This document shows, one piece after another, positions 22,122-33,349 of a DNA stretch of 64,000 nucleotides. The DNA is from Crocodylus rhombifer (taxonomy: Eukaryota; Chordata; Crocodylia; Crocodylidae), in assembly GCA_038503035.1 (NCBI GenBank), contig JAVSML010024622.1, forward strand, positions 919,097-983,096, read 5' to 3'. The translations under genes and the position numbers were made by a program. The notes under the pieces were generated by a model, which searched no databases, was not told the DNA's origin, and saw nothing but the letters and a program-made list of their open reading frames with translations. Numbering within the stretch: the stretch's first letter is position 1; each line of letters starts with the position of its first letter.

Positions 22122-23820
22122 TTAGTCCAAGGTAATTGGTAGGCTGGACGGTCCATTGTTCCGCGGGTGAGTAGGCACCGGTTTTAGACGGGAGTGATGA
22201 ATCCAGTTCTTTTGTCCGTCGACCTTTGCTGCTGTGTGGGAAACTAGTAGGACAGTGTGAGGTCCTTTCCACTTCTCTTGGAGGGGCTCATCCTTCCAGG
22301 TACGAACGAGCACAGAATCCCCTGGCTGTAACGAGTGGACTGGAGCATCCAGCGGAAGAGGCTGCAAGTCTTTAGTGTACCTATGGAGAGAAGAAAGAAC
22401 AGCAGATAGAGAGCACATATACTGTGACAAAATATTACATCCTATTTCCCACTCCCCTGCTAGAACTGGCGTCCCGTTCATAGGCCATGCCCTTCCAAAC
22501 ATAATTTCAAAGGGGCTAAGCCCTAATCTTCCCTTGGGGAGGGCACGGATGCGAAGCAGAGCAAGGGGCAAAGCATCGGGCCATCGCAGAGAGGCGTCCT
22601 GGCAGATCTTTGATAGATGACGCTTGAGGGTCTGATTTGTATGTTCTACTACACCACTAGCCTGTGGTTGCCATGGAGTATGGAGTTTCCAGGGGATCTG
22701 TAAGGCATCTGAGATGTTTTGGATGATCTTTGAAGTGAAATGTGTTCCATTGTCAGATTCCATCCACTGGGGAAGTCCGAAGCGGGGAATAACTTCCCGG
22801 ACGAATTTTAGAGCGACAGTCTTGGCTGTACAATTGCGACACGGAAAGGCTTCAGGCCATCCGCTGAATCGATCTACTATAACGAGGAGATACTTGAACC
22901 CTTGAGTTCGGGGGAACTCAGTAAAATCTATTTGCCAAACTAGTCCTGGGCCTGGGGTAGGTTCCAAAGTGGCTGGAGGTGCTGAGAGACCGGGTCGAGG
23001 GTTATTCTTTTGACAAATCGAACAGCTGGCCTGTATCTGGGAGGCCAGAGGTCAAAACCCAGAGGTTAGAAAATATTTGTTCATTAACTGAGTGAGAGCT
23101 TCTCTTCCGGCGTGAGTAGTTTGATGTAGCTGTTGCAGCACCAGCCGGGTCAGGCTCTTTGGTAGGAGGATTTTCTCATCAGTGGAGCAGAGCCATCCCT
23201 TCTTTTCTTGGAGACCAAGCTTATCAGCTAGTTCTTTTTCTTCATACGAGTACTGGGGATCCGGGAGCTCCCCCACTGATGGAATGAGGGCATGCATATG
23301 GGTGTCAGCAGGTCTCGGCGTCCTCAGGGTGGCAACATTTTTAGCTTCTCTGTCCGCCCAGGCGTTACCCCTGGCTATGTCTTGATCCTGTTTCTGATGC
23401 GCCTTACAGTGCATTACTGTCACTGCTGAGGGAAGTTGAACAGCTTCCAGGAGTTGGAGAATTTGGGGTCCATACTTCACTGGGGAGCCTTGGGCTGTCA
23501 GCAGTCCCCTTTGTTTCCATAGGCCAGCATGGGCATGCAGTACTCCAAAAGCATACCTAGAGTCGGTATAGATGTTGACCCATTTCCCTTTTGACAGTTC
23601 TAGCGCCCGGGTCAGGGCCACCAGTTCAGCAAGTTGAGCAGATGTTCCGGCGGGCAAACCTTTGGCCTCAGCAACATCATAGAGGGTCACAACAGCATAA
23701 CCTCCCCTCCTTTGCCCTTCTACAAAAATGCTACTGTCATCAGTGTACCACTCACAATCAGCATTCAGAAGTGGCTTATCATGTAGGTCTGGACGGCTGG
23801 AATACTGTGCATCTATGATG
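22122..23820 (-). pseudogene. pol: ERV copy 1 RNase H and integrase
   Basis: RNase H is recognised by YTDDSS (about 23,745), AELVALTRALE, NIYTDSRYAFG and GNAWADREAK, which supply the D-E-D-D set. Integrase follows, with the zinc-binding HQTTH and CSIC motifs and the catalytic core WQIDFTEF, MESDNGTHF and VVEHTNQTLK (D,D-35-E). A TGA at 23,052-23,054 splits RNase H plus the zinc domain from the integrase core, and the frame is lost near 23,830. The core and C-terminal domain (22,122-22,967) remain open for 281 codons. Copy 2 carries the same region without a stop. Confidence 0.92.
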
Positions 23821-25310
23821 TCTAAACAATCATGCTCTTGTTCTTCCGTTTAAGGAGGAGAGTAGCCGGGTTGAGGGAGGGGCAGGTTTGCAGAGTCACT
23901 TCAGGGTTCTCCAACAGCTTAGCTTGGTACCGAGCCATCCGAGCCTGGGTGAGCCAGAGACCCCCCTTCACGTCTAGCAGAGCCTGGACCATATGAGGGG
24001 TATACACCTGCATGACTCCTCCCAGCGTTAACTTTTCAGCTTCCTCAAGTACTAGGGCAGTTGCCGCAACTGCTCGTAAACACGCTGGCCATCCCCTGGC
24101 AACTGGATCAAGCTGTTTGGAGAAATAAGCAACGGGATGTTTCCACGCCCCCAACAATTGAGTAAGCACTCCCAGAGCCATCCCTTTTCGTTCATGCACA
24201 TACAATTGGAAAGGTTTAGAAAGGTCCGGTAAACCCAGGCGGGGGCTTCCATTAGTTTCCTTTTTAGTATTTTAAATGCCTTGTTGGCTTCTGGAGTCCA
24301 ATAAAAGGGGTCATGGTCTGCCCCTTTTACACAGTCATATAGTGGTTTTGCCCGTAGTCCAAATTCAGGGATCCATATTCTGCAAAAACCTGCCATGCCG
24401 AGAAACCCCCTGAGCCACTTATGGTTGCTTGGGGTGGGAACCTGACATATAGCCTCCTTTCGTTCACTTGAAAGCTGGCGCTCCCCCTGTCTTATGTGAA
24501 ATCCCAGGTATCATACTTCGGGGAGAGCAATTTGAGCTTTATTTCGAGCCACCCGATATCCTCGAAGTCCAATAAAGTTCAGGAGGCTTACAGTGGTGTT
24601 AAGGCAAGAGATTAAATCTACAGCAGCAATTAATAAATCATCCACATATTGTAACAAGAGGACTTCACGCTCATTATTCCACTCCTCCAAGTCTTTAGCT
24701 AAGGACTGGCTGAAAAGGGTGGGAGAGTTCTTAAATCCCTGGGCTAATACTGTCCAACAAAGTTGTTTCTTAACCCTTTTTCTGTTCTTCTATTCAAAAG
24801 AGAATATCTCCTGAGAGGGGGTGTCAACTGGAATCGTAAAGAAAGCATCTTTCAAATCAAGAACTGAGAAATGAGTATACTGACCCCCTATGGAAGCCAG
24901 CAAGGTATACGGGTTTGGGATGAGGGGATGAATAGTTTTAACCCGTTCGTTAACTGCCCTTAGGTCTTGCACCAGTCGATATGTGCCATCAGGCTTTAGT
25001 ACAGGCAAGATAGGAGTGTTCCAGGCTGATTGACACTCTCGCACTATGCCGTACTTTAGGAAACGGTTTATAGTCTCCTGCAGTCCCTCTCTGGCTTCCT
25101 TTTTGATTGGGTACTGCTTGATTCCTACCGGAGCTTTTCCCAGCAGTAGTTGGATATTAATGGGGGCTTGATGTGTAGCCTTTCCGGGGACCCCCCTTGC
25201 CCACACCAAAGGGTATACCTGGTCTTCCCACTGGTTCCACTCCGGGGGAGCGTTCATAGCCGAGGGTTCAATCGCGAGGGTCATTATCCATGCATTTTTA
25301 TGCATGTGAC
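23821..25310 (-). pseudogene. pol: ERV copy 1 reverse transcriptase
   Basis: The minus strand encodes retroviral RT: the fingers region (GIKQYPIKKEAREGLQETIN), the VLDLKDAFFTIPV motif carrying the first catalytic Asp, and the YVDD box at 24,637-24,648. Connection-domain sequence continues to about 23,830. Lesions seen are TAG at 24,790-24,792, TGA at 24,511-24,513, a frame change near 24,200 and another near 23,830. The upstream side is cut by the CR1 insertion at about 25,300. It cannot make an active enzyme. Confidence 0.92.
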
Positions 25311-27172
25311 GGTTATTTCAAGGCTGCAAGTGAACTCCAACTAGCTTCAAGCGTCAAGGACAACAAAAAGTCCTTTTTCAAATATGTGGGGAGCTGGAGG
25401 AAAAGCAAGGGCGACGTTGGACCCCTGCTAAACCAGATGGGGCAACTGACAACTGACACCCAGGAAAAAGCCAACCTAGTAAATAGGTATTTTGCGTCAG
25501 TCTTTCATCAGTCCCATGGGACGCCCATGCCTGCTATGGGACAGGGAGATCCGGGTGATGGGGATCCCCTACCCTCCATAAATGCTGACCTCATGAAGGA
25601 ACATCTTGAGAAGCTGGATACCTTCAAGTCAGCTGGCCCTGACAATCTGCACCCCAGGGTACTCAAGGAGCTGGCAAGCGTCATAGCCCAGCCCCTGGCA
25701 CGGATCTTTGAAAACTCCTGGCGCTCTGGTATAGTGCCTGAAGACTGGAAGAAGGCCAATGTGGTGCCGATCTTCAAGAAAGGGAGGAGAGTGGATCCGG
25801 CTAATTACAGGCCCATTAGCCTGACTTCTATCCTGGGGAAGATCTTAGAAAAGTTTATTAAGGAGGCCATCCTTGATGGACTGGCCCAGGCTAACATCCT
25901 AAGGTATAGCCAGCACAGGTTTGTTGCGGGTAGGTCTTGTTTGACCAATCTCATTTCCTTCTATGACCAGGTGACCTATCACCTGGACGAGGGAGAAGAG
26001 ATTGATGTCATATATCTTGACTTCAAAAAAGCTTTTGATCCGGTATCCCATGATCACCTCTTGGCCAAACTGGCCAGTTGTGGCCTTGGCTCCACCACGA
26101 TCCGCTGGCTGGGAAATTGGCTCCGTGGTCGGACCCAGAGGGTTGTAATTGATGGTAGTCATTCATTGTGGTGCCCTGTGACCAGTGGGGTCCCTCAAGG
26201 CTCTGTCCTTGGACCCATACTGTTCAACATTTTCATTAATGATGTGGATATTGGAGTCAGGAGTAGACTGGCCAAGTTCGCCGATGACACCAAACTTTGG
26301 GGCAAAGCATCCACGCCAGAAGATAGGCGGGTGATCCAGGCTGACCTGGACAAGCTCAGCAAATGGGCAGACAAGAATCTGATGGTGTTTAACACCGAAA
26401 AATGCAAGGTTCTCCACCTTGGGAGGAAAAACCTGCAGCTTCCTTATAGGCTCGGCAGTGCTATGTTGGATAGCACTACAGAAGAAAGAGACTTGGGGGT
26501 CATCATTGACCACAAGATGGACATGAGCCTGCAATGCGATGCTGCGGCTAGTAAAGCGACCAAAACGCTGGCTTGCATCCATAGGTGCTTCTCGAGCAAA
26601 TCCCGGGACGTCATTCTCCCCTTGTACTCGGCCTTGGTGAGGCCGCAGCTGGAGTACTGCGTCCAGTTTTGGGCTCCACAATTCAAAAAGGATGTGGAGA
26701 AGCTTGAGAGAGTCCAGAGGAGAGCCACGCGCATGATCAGAGGTCAGGAAAACAGATCTTACGATGATAGGTTGAGAGACATGGGACTCTTTAGCCTGGA
26801 AAAGCTCAGGCTCAGGGGTGATCTGATGGCCACCTATAAGTTTATCAGGGGTGACCATCAGGATCTGGGGGAACGTTTGTGCACCAGAGTGCCCCAAGGG
26901 ATGACTAGGTCGAATGGTCACAAACTCCTGCAAGACTGTTTCAGGCTGGACATAAGGAAGAATTTCTTTACTGTCCGAGCCCCCAAGGTCTGGAACAGTC
27001 TGCCAGCGGAGGTGGTTCAAGCACCTACATTGAATACCTTCAAGAGTAAATTGGATGCTTATCTTGCTGGGAGCCTATGACCCCAGCTGACTTCCTGCCC
27101 TTTGGGCAGGGGGCTGGACTCGATGATCTCCCGAGGTCCCTTCCAGCTCTGATGTCTATGAAATCTATGAAA
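25305..27172 (+). mobile_element. CR1 LINE inserted in the ERV, open RT frame
   Basis: A 5'-truncated CR1 on the plus strand sits inside the minus-strand provirus between protease and RT. An open frame runs to 27,080 with about 580 codons of CR1 sequence: KSFFKYVGSWRKSKGDVGPL, LHPRVLKELASVIAQPL, DWKKANVVPIFKKGRRVDPA, FADDTKLWG (catalytic box) and the C-terminal [16 protein letters not shown] region. The 3' tail ends in ctatgaaatctatgaaatc near 27,172. No stop interrupts 1.75 kb, so this copy is relatively young and postdates the ERV. The left boundary is approximate. No target duplication is evident, as is usual for CR1. Confidence 0.93.
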
Positions 27173-27495
27173 TCCTGGGTAAAATGCAGTGATGCACATA
27201 ATCGACAAAGCAGGTCTCGTCTTAGCAGGGGTGTTGGGCAATCTGGAAGGTAGACCAATTTGTGAGAAAGAGCCTGGTCTCCCAGAGCACATTCTGCAGG
27301 AGCATATACTGGGCACTGAGTCTTTTTTCCCGTGGCACTTACCACGGTGAGAGAGTCCGCTATGGGAAGTTGAAGAGGTTGATTTACAGCAGTCCGTGCC
27401 ACCCCAGAGTCTACCAAAAAATCGATTTCTGAATTCCCCACCCGCATTTTTACTCGGGGTTCCGGGGGTGGGGTGGTCCGTTTCCCCTGACACCC
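27173..27495 (-). pseudogene. pro: ERV copy 1 protease
   Basis: The frame after the gag TAG reads through PPPEPRVKM to an aspartic-protease core: FLVDSGVARTAV (the D-S-G active-site loop, about 27,390-27,420) and PLLRRDLLCRL, the segment corresponding to the conserved LLGRDLL helix but with Arg in place of the Gly. No stop is seen before the CR1 insertion cuts it after HFTQDF. It is in the same frame as nucleocapsid across the TAG, as expected of readthrough expression. Confidence 0.85.
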
Positions 27496-27498
27496 CTA
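27496..27498 (-). promoter_or_regulatory. gag-pro TAG, probable readthrough site
   Basis: A single TAG separates the nucleocapsid frame (ending ...MMAAEGQE) from the protease frame, which continues in the same phase. The context CAG GAG TAG GGG TGT CAG GGG is G-rich directly after the stop, and a C-rich segment follows. Gammaretroviruses make Gag-Pol by suppression of a UAG at this junction. Beta-like viruses use frameshifting instead. Confidence 0.75.
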
Positions 27499-28820
27499 CT
27501 CCTGTCCTTCTGCTGCCATCATTGGAGTACAGTCTCTCCCTTTCTCTGGACATTCATTCTTCCAGTGTCCCTCTTGCCGGCATAAGGCACACTGGTTCCG
27601 TCCCAGGAGTCTTTCTTGTGGGCCAGGACACCCACGCCCATGACCCCTTATATCTCTGCCTCTCCCACCTTCTTGTGGCCTTTCTCTGACTCCAGCCTGT
27701 ACTGCTGCTGCTAGCATTCTAACTTGTCTCTTTTCCTCTTCTTCCTTTCTGAGCGTATACGCCGTGTTTGCAGTCTCCAGGATTTGTGCTACAGACATAC
27801 CCATTAAGTCTTCCTTTTTTTGTAATTTCCGCTTTGTATCAGGGGCTGCGCGGCTGGTAAAAATACCTTTTATAATTCGTCTCCATCGCCTGGTCATCAG
27901 GGTCTGCATTGGTATTTTGCCAAATGGCATCCCGGATGTGCTGTAAGAACTCAACTGGGCTTTCCTTCGGCTCCTGTACTATTTCGTATGGCTTTGCCCA
28001 ATTATTATGTCGGACAGCCAAGTGCCTGAGCCCATGCATAAGCAGTTCTTTGTAAGAGGTAAGACGGATATGATCCACAGGGTTGTTAGGGTCCCATCTA
28101 GGGTCTGCTAGGGGAACCACATCTGCCAGACCAGGAACATTGACGGGATCCCTTTCATGCCTCCGCTGTGCTTCCTCCCTTGCTTTGGAAATAACTTGAT
28201 TCTGCTCTACTTCAGATAATAAAGTTCACATAAGGATATTACAATTGTCCCAATCAGGCTTGTGACTAGCTAAACACCCCTCAAAGACAGAGATAAACTT
28301 ACTCAGGTTAGTTGAAAATTCTCCAGCCTGTGCCTTAAAAGCCACCAGGTCCACCGTATTAAAAGGTACATGGGTGTATACTTGCATGGTCTGGGCTGCA
28401 CGCCCATCTGCCCCAGGCCGGGCTATTACAGTTTCAGTAAGTAAAGGATAAAATCCCACTGAGGGAGGAATCTCTGGAACTGGGCATCTGATCTTTATAT
28501 GGTGGAGGTGTTAAAGCCAAAGGGGACACCGACTCTGGCATTACAGTGGTTGGGGGGGAATGCTGAGACTCAACACTAACAACTACCGATCCTGTCGGAG
28601 TCAAATTACACTTCTGCAAAATATCTGTCTTATTTCGTAAAGCCATAAACAATTGCGCATACAAATGTTCATTCCACTTACCCGTCCGCTGACAAAACAG
28701 GAGTAATTGGAGGATTGTATTATAGTTAATTGACCCTTCCGGAGGCCACCTTTCCTGATCCTCCAGTTGATATTGAGGCCATTCCACTGTACAGAACCTT
28801 TTAAGATTATTTTTAATCAT
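27499..28820 (-). pseudogene. gag: ERV copy 1 gag (MA, CA, NC)
   Basis: Matrix-like sequence starts at ATG 28,820 (VEWPQYQLEDQERWPPEGSI) and contains ALTPPPYKD, a PPxY late-domain motif that recruits Nedd4-type ligases in other retroviruses. Capsid follows in another frame (GFYPLLTETVI … DPRWDPNN … EPKESPVEFLQHIRDA). Nucleocapsid has one zinc knuckle, CALCRQEGHWKNEC (CX2CX4HX4C, about 27,550-27,592). Lesions: a frame change near 28,440-28,500, TGA at 28,226-28,228 and a frame change near 27,850. No N-terminal MG myristoylation signal is seen. The initiator is uncertain because an in-frame stop lies shortly upstream. Confidence 0.88.
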
Positions 28821-29215
28821 TAGATCTGACTTAAACAGTTTCTAATTAGTCAGAATGCATTCTAAGGGTGTACACCGTGCCCTGCCAACCGTACTCTGTC
28901 CCTGCCCCATACTCCAGGGAGACACTGGGCATCCCCAGGTCCTAACAGGGAGACACTGGGCATCCCCAGGTCTTAACGGGTGATTCTCAGACTGCTGAGC
29001 TTATCCTACCTTGTCCGAGGGACCAGTTCCACACCGTCGCCCACAATCGCTTCTCCACTATTTGAGCACGTTGCACCATTGTGCCCTCTGGGGTCGATCA
29101 AACCACGTCTCCGCCAAGGCGCCCGATGAAACCACCGGTGCGTGCTGGGCGTCGGTTGTTGCCGCAAGTCGTCGACCCCAGGAGGGATCCAGGCAAGGCG
29201 AAATGTTAGCCTCGA
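28821..29215 (-). other. ERV copy 1 leader with 31-bp tandem duplication
   Basis: The untranslated leader lies between the primer binding site and gag. A 31-bp unit is duplicated in tandem at 28,916-28,946 and 28,947-28,977 with one mismatch. Packaging signals would be expected here but cannot be recognised by eye. Confidence 0.7.
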
Positions 29216-29233
29216 GCCCCACATTGGGCACCA
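29216..29233 (-). promoter_or_regulatory. Primer binding site, tRNA-Lys(1,2)-like
   Basis: TGGTGCCCAATGTGGGGC lies 5 nt inside the 5' LTR. It differs from the known Lys1,2 primer-binding sequence at two positions, and both differences are C-to-T in CpG, as produced by methyl-C deamination. The tRNA assignment is therefore good although the site is not perfect. Confidence 0.8.
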
Positions 29234-29238
29234 AAAAC

Positions 29239-29727
29239 TGTTGCCGGCACAAGGTGCCCGAGGGAGGCAACAATTGGATTCGTTGCCCGGTGTGCGTCGT
29301 GCCAATAAACACACTGGGGGGAGAAGTAGACAGAGTTTATTTGAGCTCAAGTAGAAGGCGCAGGGAGACTGTATGGTCTCAAATCCTGCGCCCCTAGCCC
29401 TGCAACAGTGTATATTTATACCCTGGTCACTTTCTGCAGTATTTTTCCACTAGCTGGCTCCCACCCACCCGCTTTCCCTCCTCCCTTCTGTCTCTGAGCG
29501 GTGCCCTTGCATTCCACAGATAACAGTTTTTAGGGAGTTTCAGCTTGCTTGTTACTCATCCTGTTTTCCAGTATTACAGGAGGTTACAAAAAGTTCAAAG
29601 AAAGGGTTACAAAGGTTCGAGGGGGTGGGGGCCTGGCTCGCCTGGGCCTAGAGAAGAGGGGCTTCATCGACACTCATGGTCTTCCATCCCTCTGAGTTAC
29701 CTAGGGTTATGTCCAGTGACACCAACA
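29239..29727 (-). repeat. 5' LTR of ERV copy 1
   Basis: 489 bp, the partner of 20,123-20,610, with the same TATA and AATAAA positions. About 13 substitutions and one length change separate them. None falls in the roughly 260 bp between the site near 20,238 and the G-run near 20,501. Confidence 0.95.
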
Positions 29728-29731
29728 CAAG

Positions 29732-32496
29732 GCTTGGAATTGGGTGCACTGGTCAGGTGGAGCCATGAGCTGTGCTTGGGTCAAGAGGGAAAAAAAGCAC
29801 GTCATCCCTGGTGGCAAGGTCTCTAAAGAGCAGAGCAGGTGTCTCTGCCCACCAAGAAGGGGACATGGGCAGGCCTAGGCTAATGCCATTATCCATCCCT
29901 GCCACAAAACCCAGCCCCTGCTCTACTGAGCACTGATGCTGTGAACACTCCTCTGTCATACTCATGATGTGGTCTGGCTCAAGACATCATAGCTACCTTA
30001 AAAAAGGAGAAGCTGTGCACATGTTCCTCTCTCAGACACCTTGTATGGTATGACCCAAAGGGGTTGCAGCCTCTCCAAAATTAAAAAACAAACAAACCCA
30101 AAATATCAGGCACACCTGATAGGGCCCTCCACCCAGCAAGAAGAGTACAGAGGCAGCACTCTGTTTCCCCTGCCATCCCCAAAACTAAGCTGCTGAGCAC
30201 AAAGGTCAGATTTTTACATGTAAGGCTGGAGGGGCCCCAGCTACCCCAAAATTTAAAAAAAAAATGCATCTTGCATCGCTGAATGGGTTACTAAATTACA
30301 GCATTTTAAGGCCACTTTACTTCTATCTGTAGAGGGCTCTATGGGTGGAGATGTAAGATGAGTCTTAACACTCAAAGCCTAATGCTGATTTTTCATGAAG
30401 AGTCACTAGGTCTTTGTGATAGTAGAAGCTGCTATGAATGATAGAGATTCCTAGTTCTGTAGTAGGCTAATTCTTGCAGGGAGAAAGAAGAACATTTCCC
30501 TTTGCTGTGTGTGGGCCATTGAGATCAATAAATAAGCAGTAATGTATTTGGAGGCAGCACCGTCTAGGGGCCTGGGAGTGAGAGAGGTGGATCTATTCCT
30601 TGCTCTGCTACTGACCTGCTGTGTGGCCTTCTCATTTAATATTCCTCTCAATTTCCCTGTTGGTAAAATGAAGAGAACAATACATAGCTTTGGGTAAAAA
30701 GTGCTATTTAGAACTTAGTATTATTATGACTTGTGAACAAATCACTGATGATCTTACTGTACAGCTTGTGGATCAGACATTTCCCTGGAATCTACTCCCT
30801 ACCTTTGCCTGCTGCCTCTCACCAACCAATTAGTGGCTTGAACTTCAAACTCCCACCAGCAAGTACGGGAAGTACTTAGGAAGGGAATAAAGCACTGAAG
30901 TGTTGGGCTGTGCAAGACCAAGGAAGAAGAGAAGGGGTTACACCCGCCACACATTTTCTACAAGCCCTTATCAAGGAATATAAAAAAAAATATTGTGAAA
31001 CTCCACTACATGTGTAAGTCCAGTTTTTTTTTACTGTTGTCCTTTTTTTTAGCCACAGGAAATAACTAATTTTAGCTCATTTCAAATTCTAGAGTTTTTA
31101 TTTGTAAGTTGTTTTTTTACATTATATTGTCCAGATCTGTTACTCACCTAGAGACAGAGAGCATTATATTCAAAGCATTTTTGCAGCTTATGTTTTCCTG
31201 TGAATCAGGAGAGAAGATCTTTTTCACTGAAACTGTACCTGGGAGTTACATTGGACTAAAATATTTTAGAAAATAATACTGAAGTTTTAACCAATAAAGG
31301 CTGAAATATAGAGCTTGAAATACAAATAAGGAAAACTGTACAGTTTAATTCCATATACAATGTACACAAATAAGTAATTTTACAGGTAAGTGATAGGTTC
31401 TATAGACAAGATTTTACTAAGACACTATTCTACTGAATCAACTCCTTTGTTCAATTCTGATTCTTGTCTTCGGGTTCAAATTATATGAAGAGAGATTAAA
31501 TATGTTAAGCTACTTTGAGCAGTAGAGTTGTAAGTGTTAGTAAGAAGAATTAGTTTAGGAAGTGAGATGTGACTGAAACAGATTGGTTGGTTGGAGTCAA
31601 TAGTTGAGTTCATTTTAAAACTAGAACTGTAATATCTGCTTTCTTTTTAAGTTCTGAAGTGTCCTGGATGTTAGCAAGAAGGTCGCTTTGCAGTGATGCT
31701 CCATCCAAAGATGGCATTATCTGCAAGATAACATTTGGAAACAGTTATGAAAAGAAATGTTATTTATTACAGGAAGAACAATAATAGCACTTACAATCAG
31801 ATTGCTCTGTGTTCTCAACTACCTTATACTTGCAAAAGTTAACTGTTTGGACTGAGCAGTTCAGTGGTTGGTCTGTGCTTGAGATAGTGTTTGGGTTTTT
31901 TGTTTGTTTTTTTTTTTTTTTCTGGAAGCACTCAGCCAAAATAGTTGACCAGAAACATAATTGAGTATATGAATATTAACTTTTCTAGCTCTGTTTTTAA
32001 TCATCCCTAGTATTTCTGTGGTTTAGCAGAAATGTAGCCCAGAGATTAGAGATCATTTTTGCTGTCTTCCTCAAAATTCACTGGACTGTAGCTAAGTTGA
32101 AAGCCTTGAAGGAAAAAAATTGTTGCTCATGTAGCAAAGTGTGTTCAGCTGTTAAACCTTTGAACATCCCGATAGTATTGGAAAGACTCCCAGGACCAGC
32201 TGAGTCTTCTGTATTGTTCTGAAGCAGTCTCTCACAATTGAACATTGATGGAACATGGACCACATAGATTCTTATCCTTTCTTGCCCTCCCCCCTCAAAT
32301 TGCCTATTGCTTTGGGGAAGGTGTTCTAAGCTGGGAGTCAGGGAATTGACTTTAATTTTTACCTTGTCTTTCTTTGGCCCATGTATTACATACAAATAAG
32401 AAGTGCCTGAATGCTGAGCAGTTGTGAAAACAGGAACTATTAAGCAACTTAGAGTAAATGTTGTTACCATTCCACTGAGCTGGCAGTAGTCACTAG
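29732..32496. other. No gene recognised
   Basis: AT-rich sequence with scattered poly-T and poly-A runs (for example 31,900-31,921). No exon with both splice sites and a recognisable protein, RNA gene or intact element was found. Confidence 0.45.
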
Positions 32497-33346
32497 GGGC
32501 ACTTGTACATGTGATGCCATTACCATGTACACGTGATGAAAATGTCACTTTGTGTGGCTTAATGGTGTCATGCTGTACACATGCAAGAGTTTTTGGGGTT
32601 TTAAATGAGTTTGCATCGTTGCAAACTAAATGACATCCCGATGTAGTTTAGTTTGTAACACTGCAAATTGCAATGATGTAGCTGTCAGCTGGTCCCCCAC
32701 CTGCAGGAGAGATGGGCAGGCTCTGCAGAAAAAAAGGATTGGGTCCCTCACCACTTCTGCCTTCAGCAGGCTCCTGCAGCTGGCAGGATGCCTGGGGCCA
32801 CCCAGGAATGGTCTGGCTTGCCCGTGGTGCATGAGAAGCTGGAAGCCTGAGCAGGCAAGCCCCTGGGGAGCCCCAGCTATCCTGCCAGCCACAGAAGCCT
32901 GGTGAAGGCAGAAACAGCAGAGGGCCTGATCCTTTTTTGGCGGAGCCTGCCCTCCTCTCCTGTGGCCAGAGGGTAAGCTGCCAGCAGGCCTGAGCTGTGG
33001 AGGGGCACCAGTCCTTTTGTCTGCAGTAGTGGTGCCCCCCGGGGTCAGCTGGGTGAGCTGCTAGCAGCCCATTTGGACAGTCCCAAGGGACACTGCCACC
33101 ACAGAGCGAAGAACTGTGGCCCTCTGCAGCTCAGGGGCCCCTTGACCTGCCAGCAACTTGCCCCCACTCCCACCGCAGGCAGGCTCTAGCTCAGACCAAA
33201 AACATTTTTAAAAAGGACCACGCCCCTCACCATAACATGACGGAAAAATTGAAATGATGGGTTTCAATTAAAAACCTGCTGTTTCAATTTAGGGAGCATA
33301 GAATAAAAGCCTGAGGACTAAATCCCTGTCACATGTACAAGTGCCC
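32497..33346. mobile_element. Non-autonomous TIR element, PIF/Harbinger-like, 850 bp
   Basis: Perfect 18-bp terminal inverted repeats GGGCACTTGTACATGTGA lie at 32,497-32,514 and 33,329-33,346. They are flanked on both sides by TAG (32,494-32,496 and 33,347-33,349), a 3-bp duplication as made by PIF/Harbinger elements. Subterminal copies of a related motif (catgtacacgtgatg) lie near 32,525. The interior is GC-rich with no transposase ORF. Assignment to the superfamily rests on duplication size and the GGG start only. Confidence 0.75.
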
Positions 33347-33349
33347 TAG

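Larger units (their letters stand above)
20123..29727 (-). mobile_element. Gammaretrovirus-like ERV provirus, copy 1
   Basis: A complete provirus on the minus strand. The LTRs at 20,123-20,610 (3') and 29,239-29,727 (5') begin TGTTGG and end GCAACA. It is flanked by 4-bp duplications CAAG (20,119-20,122 and 29,728-29,731). Internal order is primer binding site, gag, pro, pol (RT, RNase H, integrase), env and polypurine tract. It is 9.6 kb including a 1.9-kb CR1 inserted between pro and RT. Gag, pro and pol contain about eight disabling changes; env has none. The two LTRs differ at about 14 sites, near 97% identity. A TAG between gag and pro, a single CCHC knuckle, and CWIC plus CX6CC in env place it with class I (gamma-like) ERVs. 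Confidence 0.95.

Noticed and set aside
26163..27020. 285-codon minus-strand frame
   Set aside because: It is the antisense shadow of the CR1 reverse transcriptase on the plus strand. The same applies to 6832-7206.
28916..28977. Possible CRISPR-like or direct-repeat array
   Set aside because: Only two adjacent copies with no spacer, inside a retroviral leader in a vertebrate genome.
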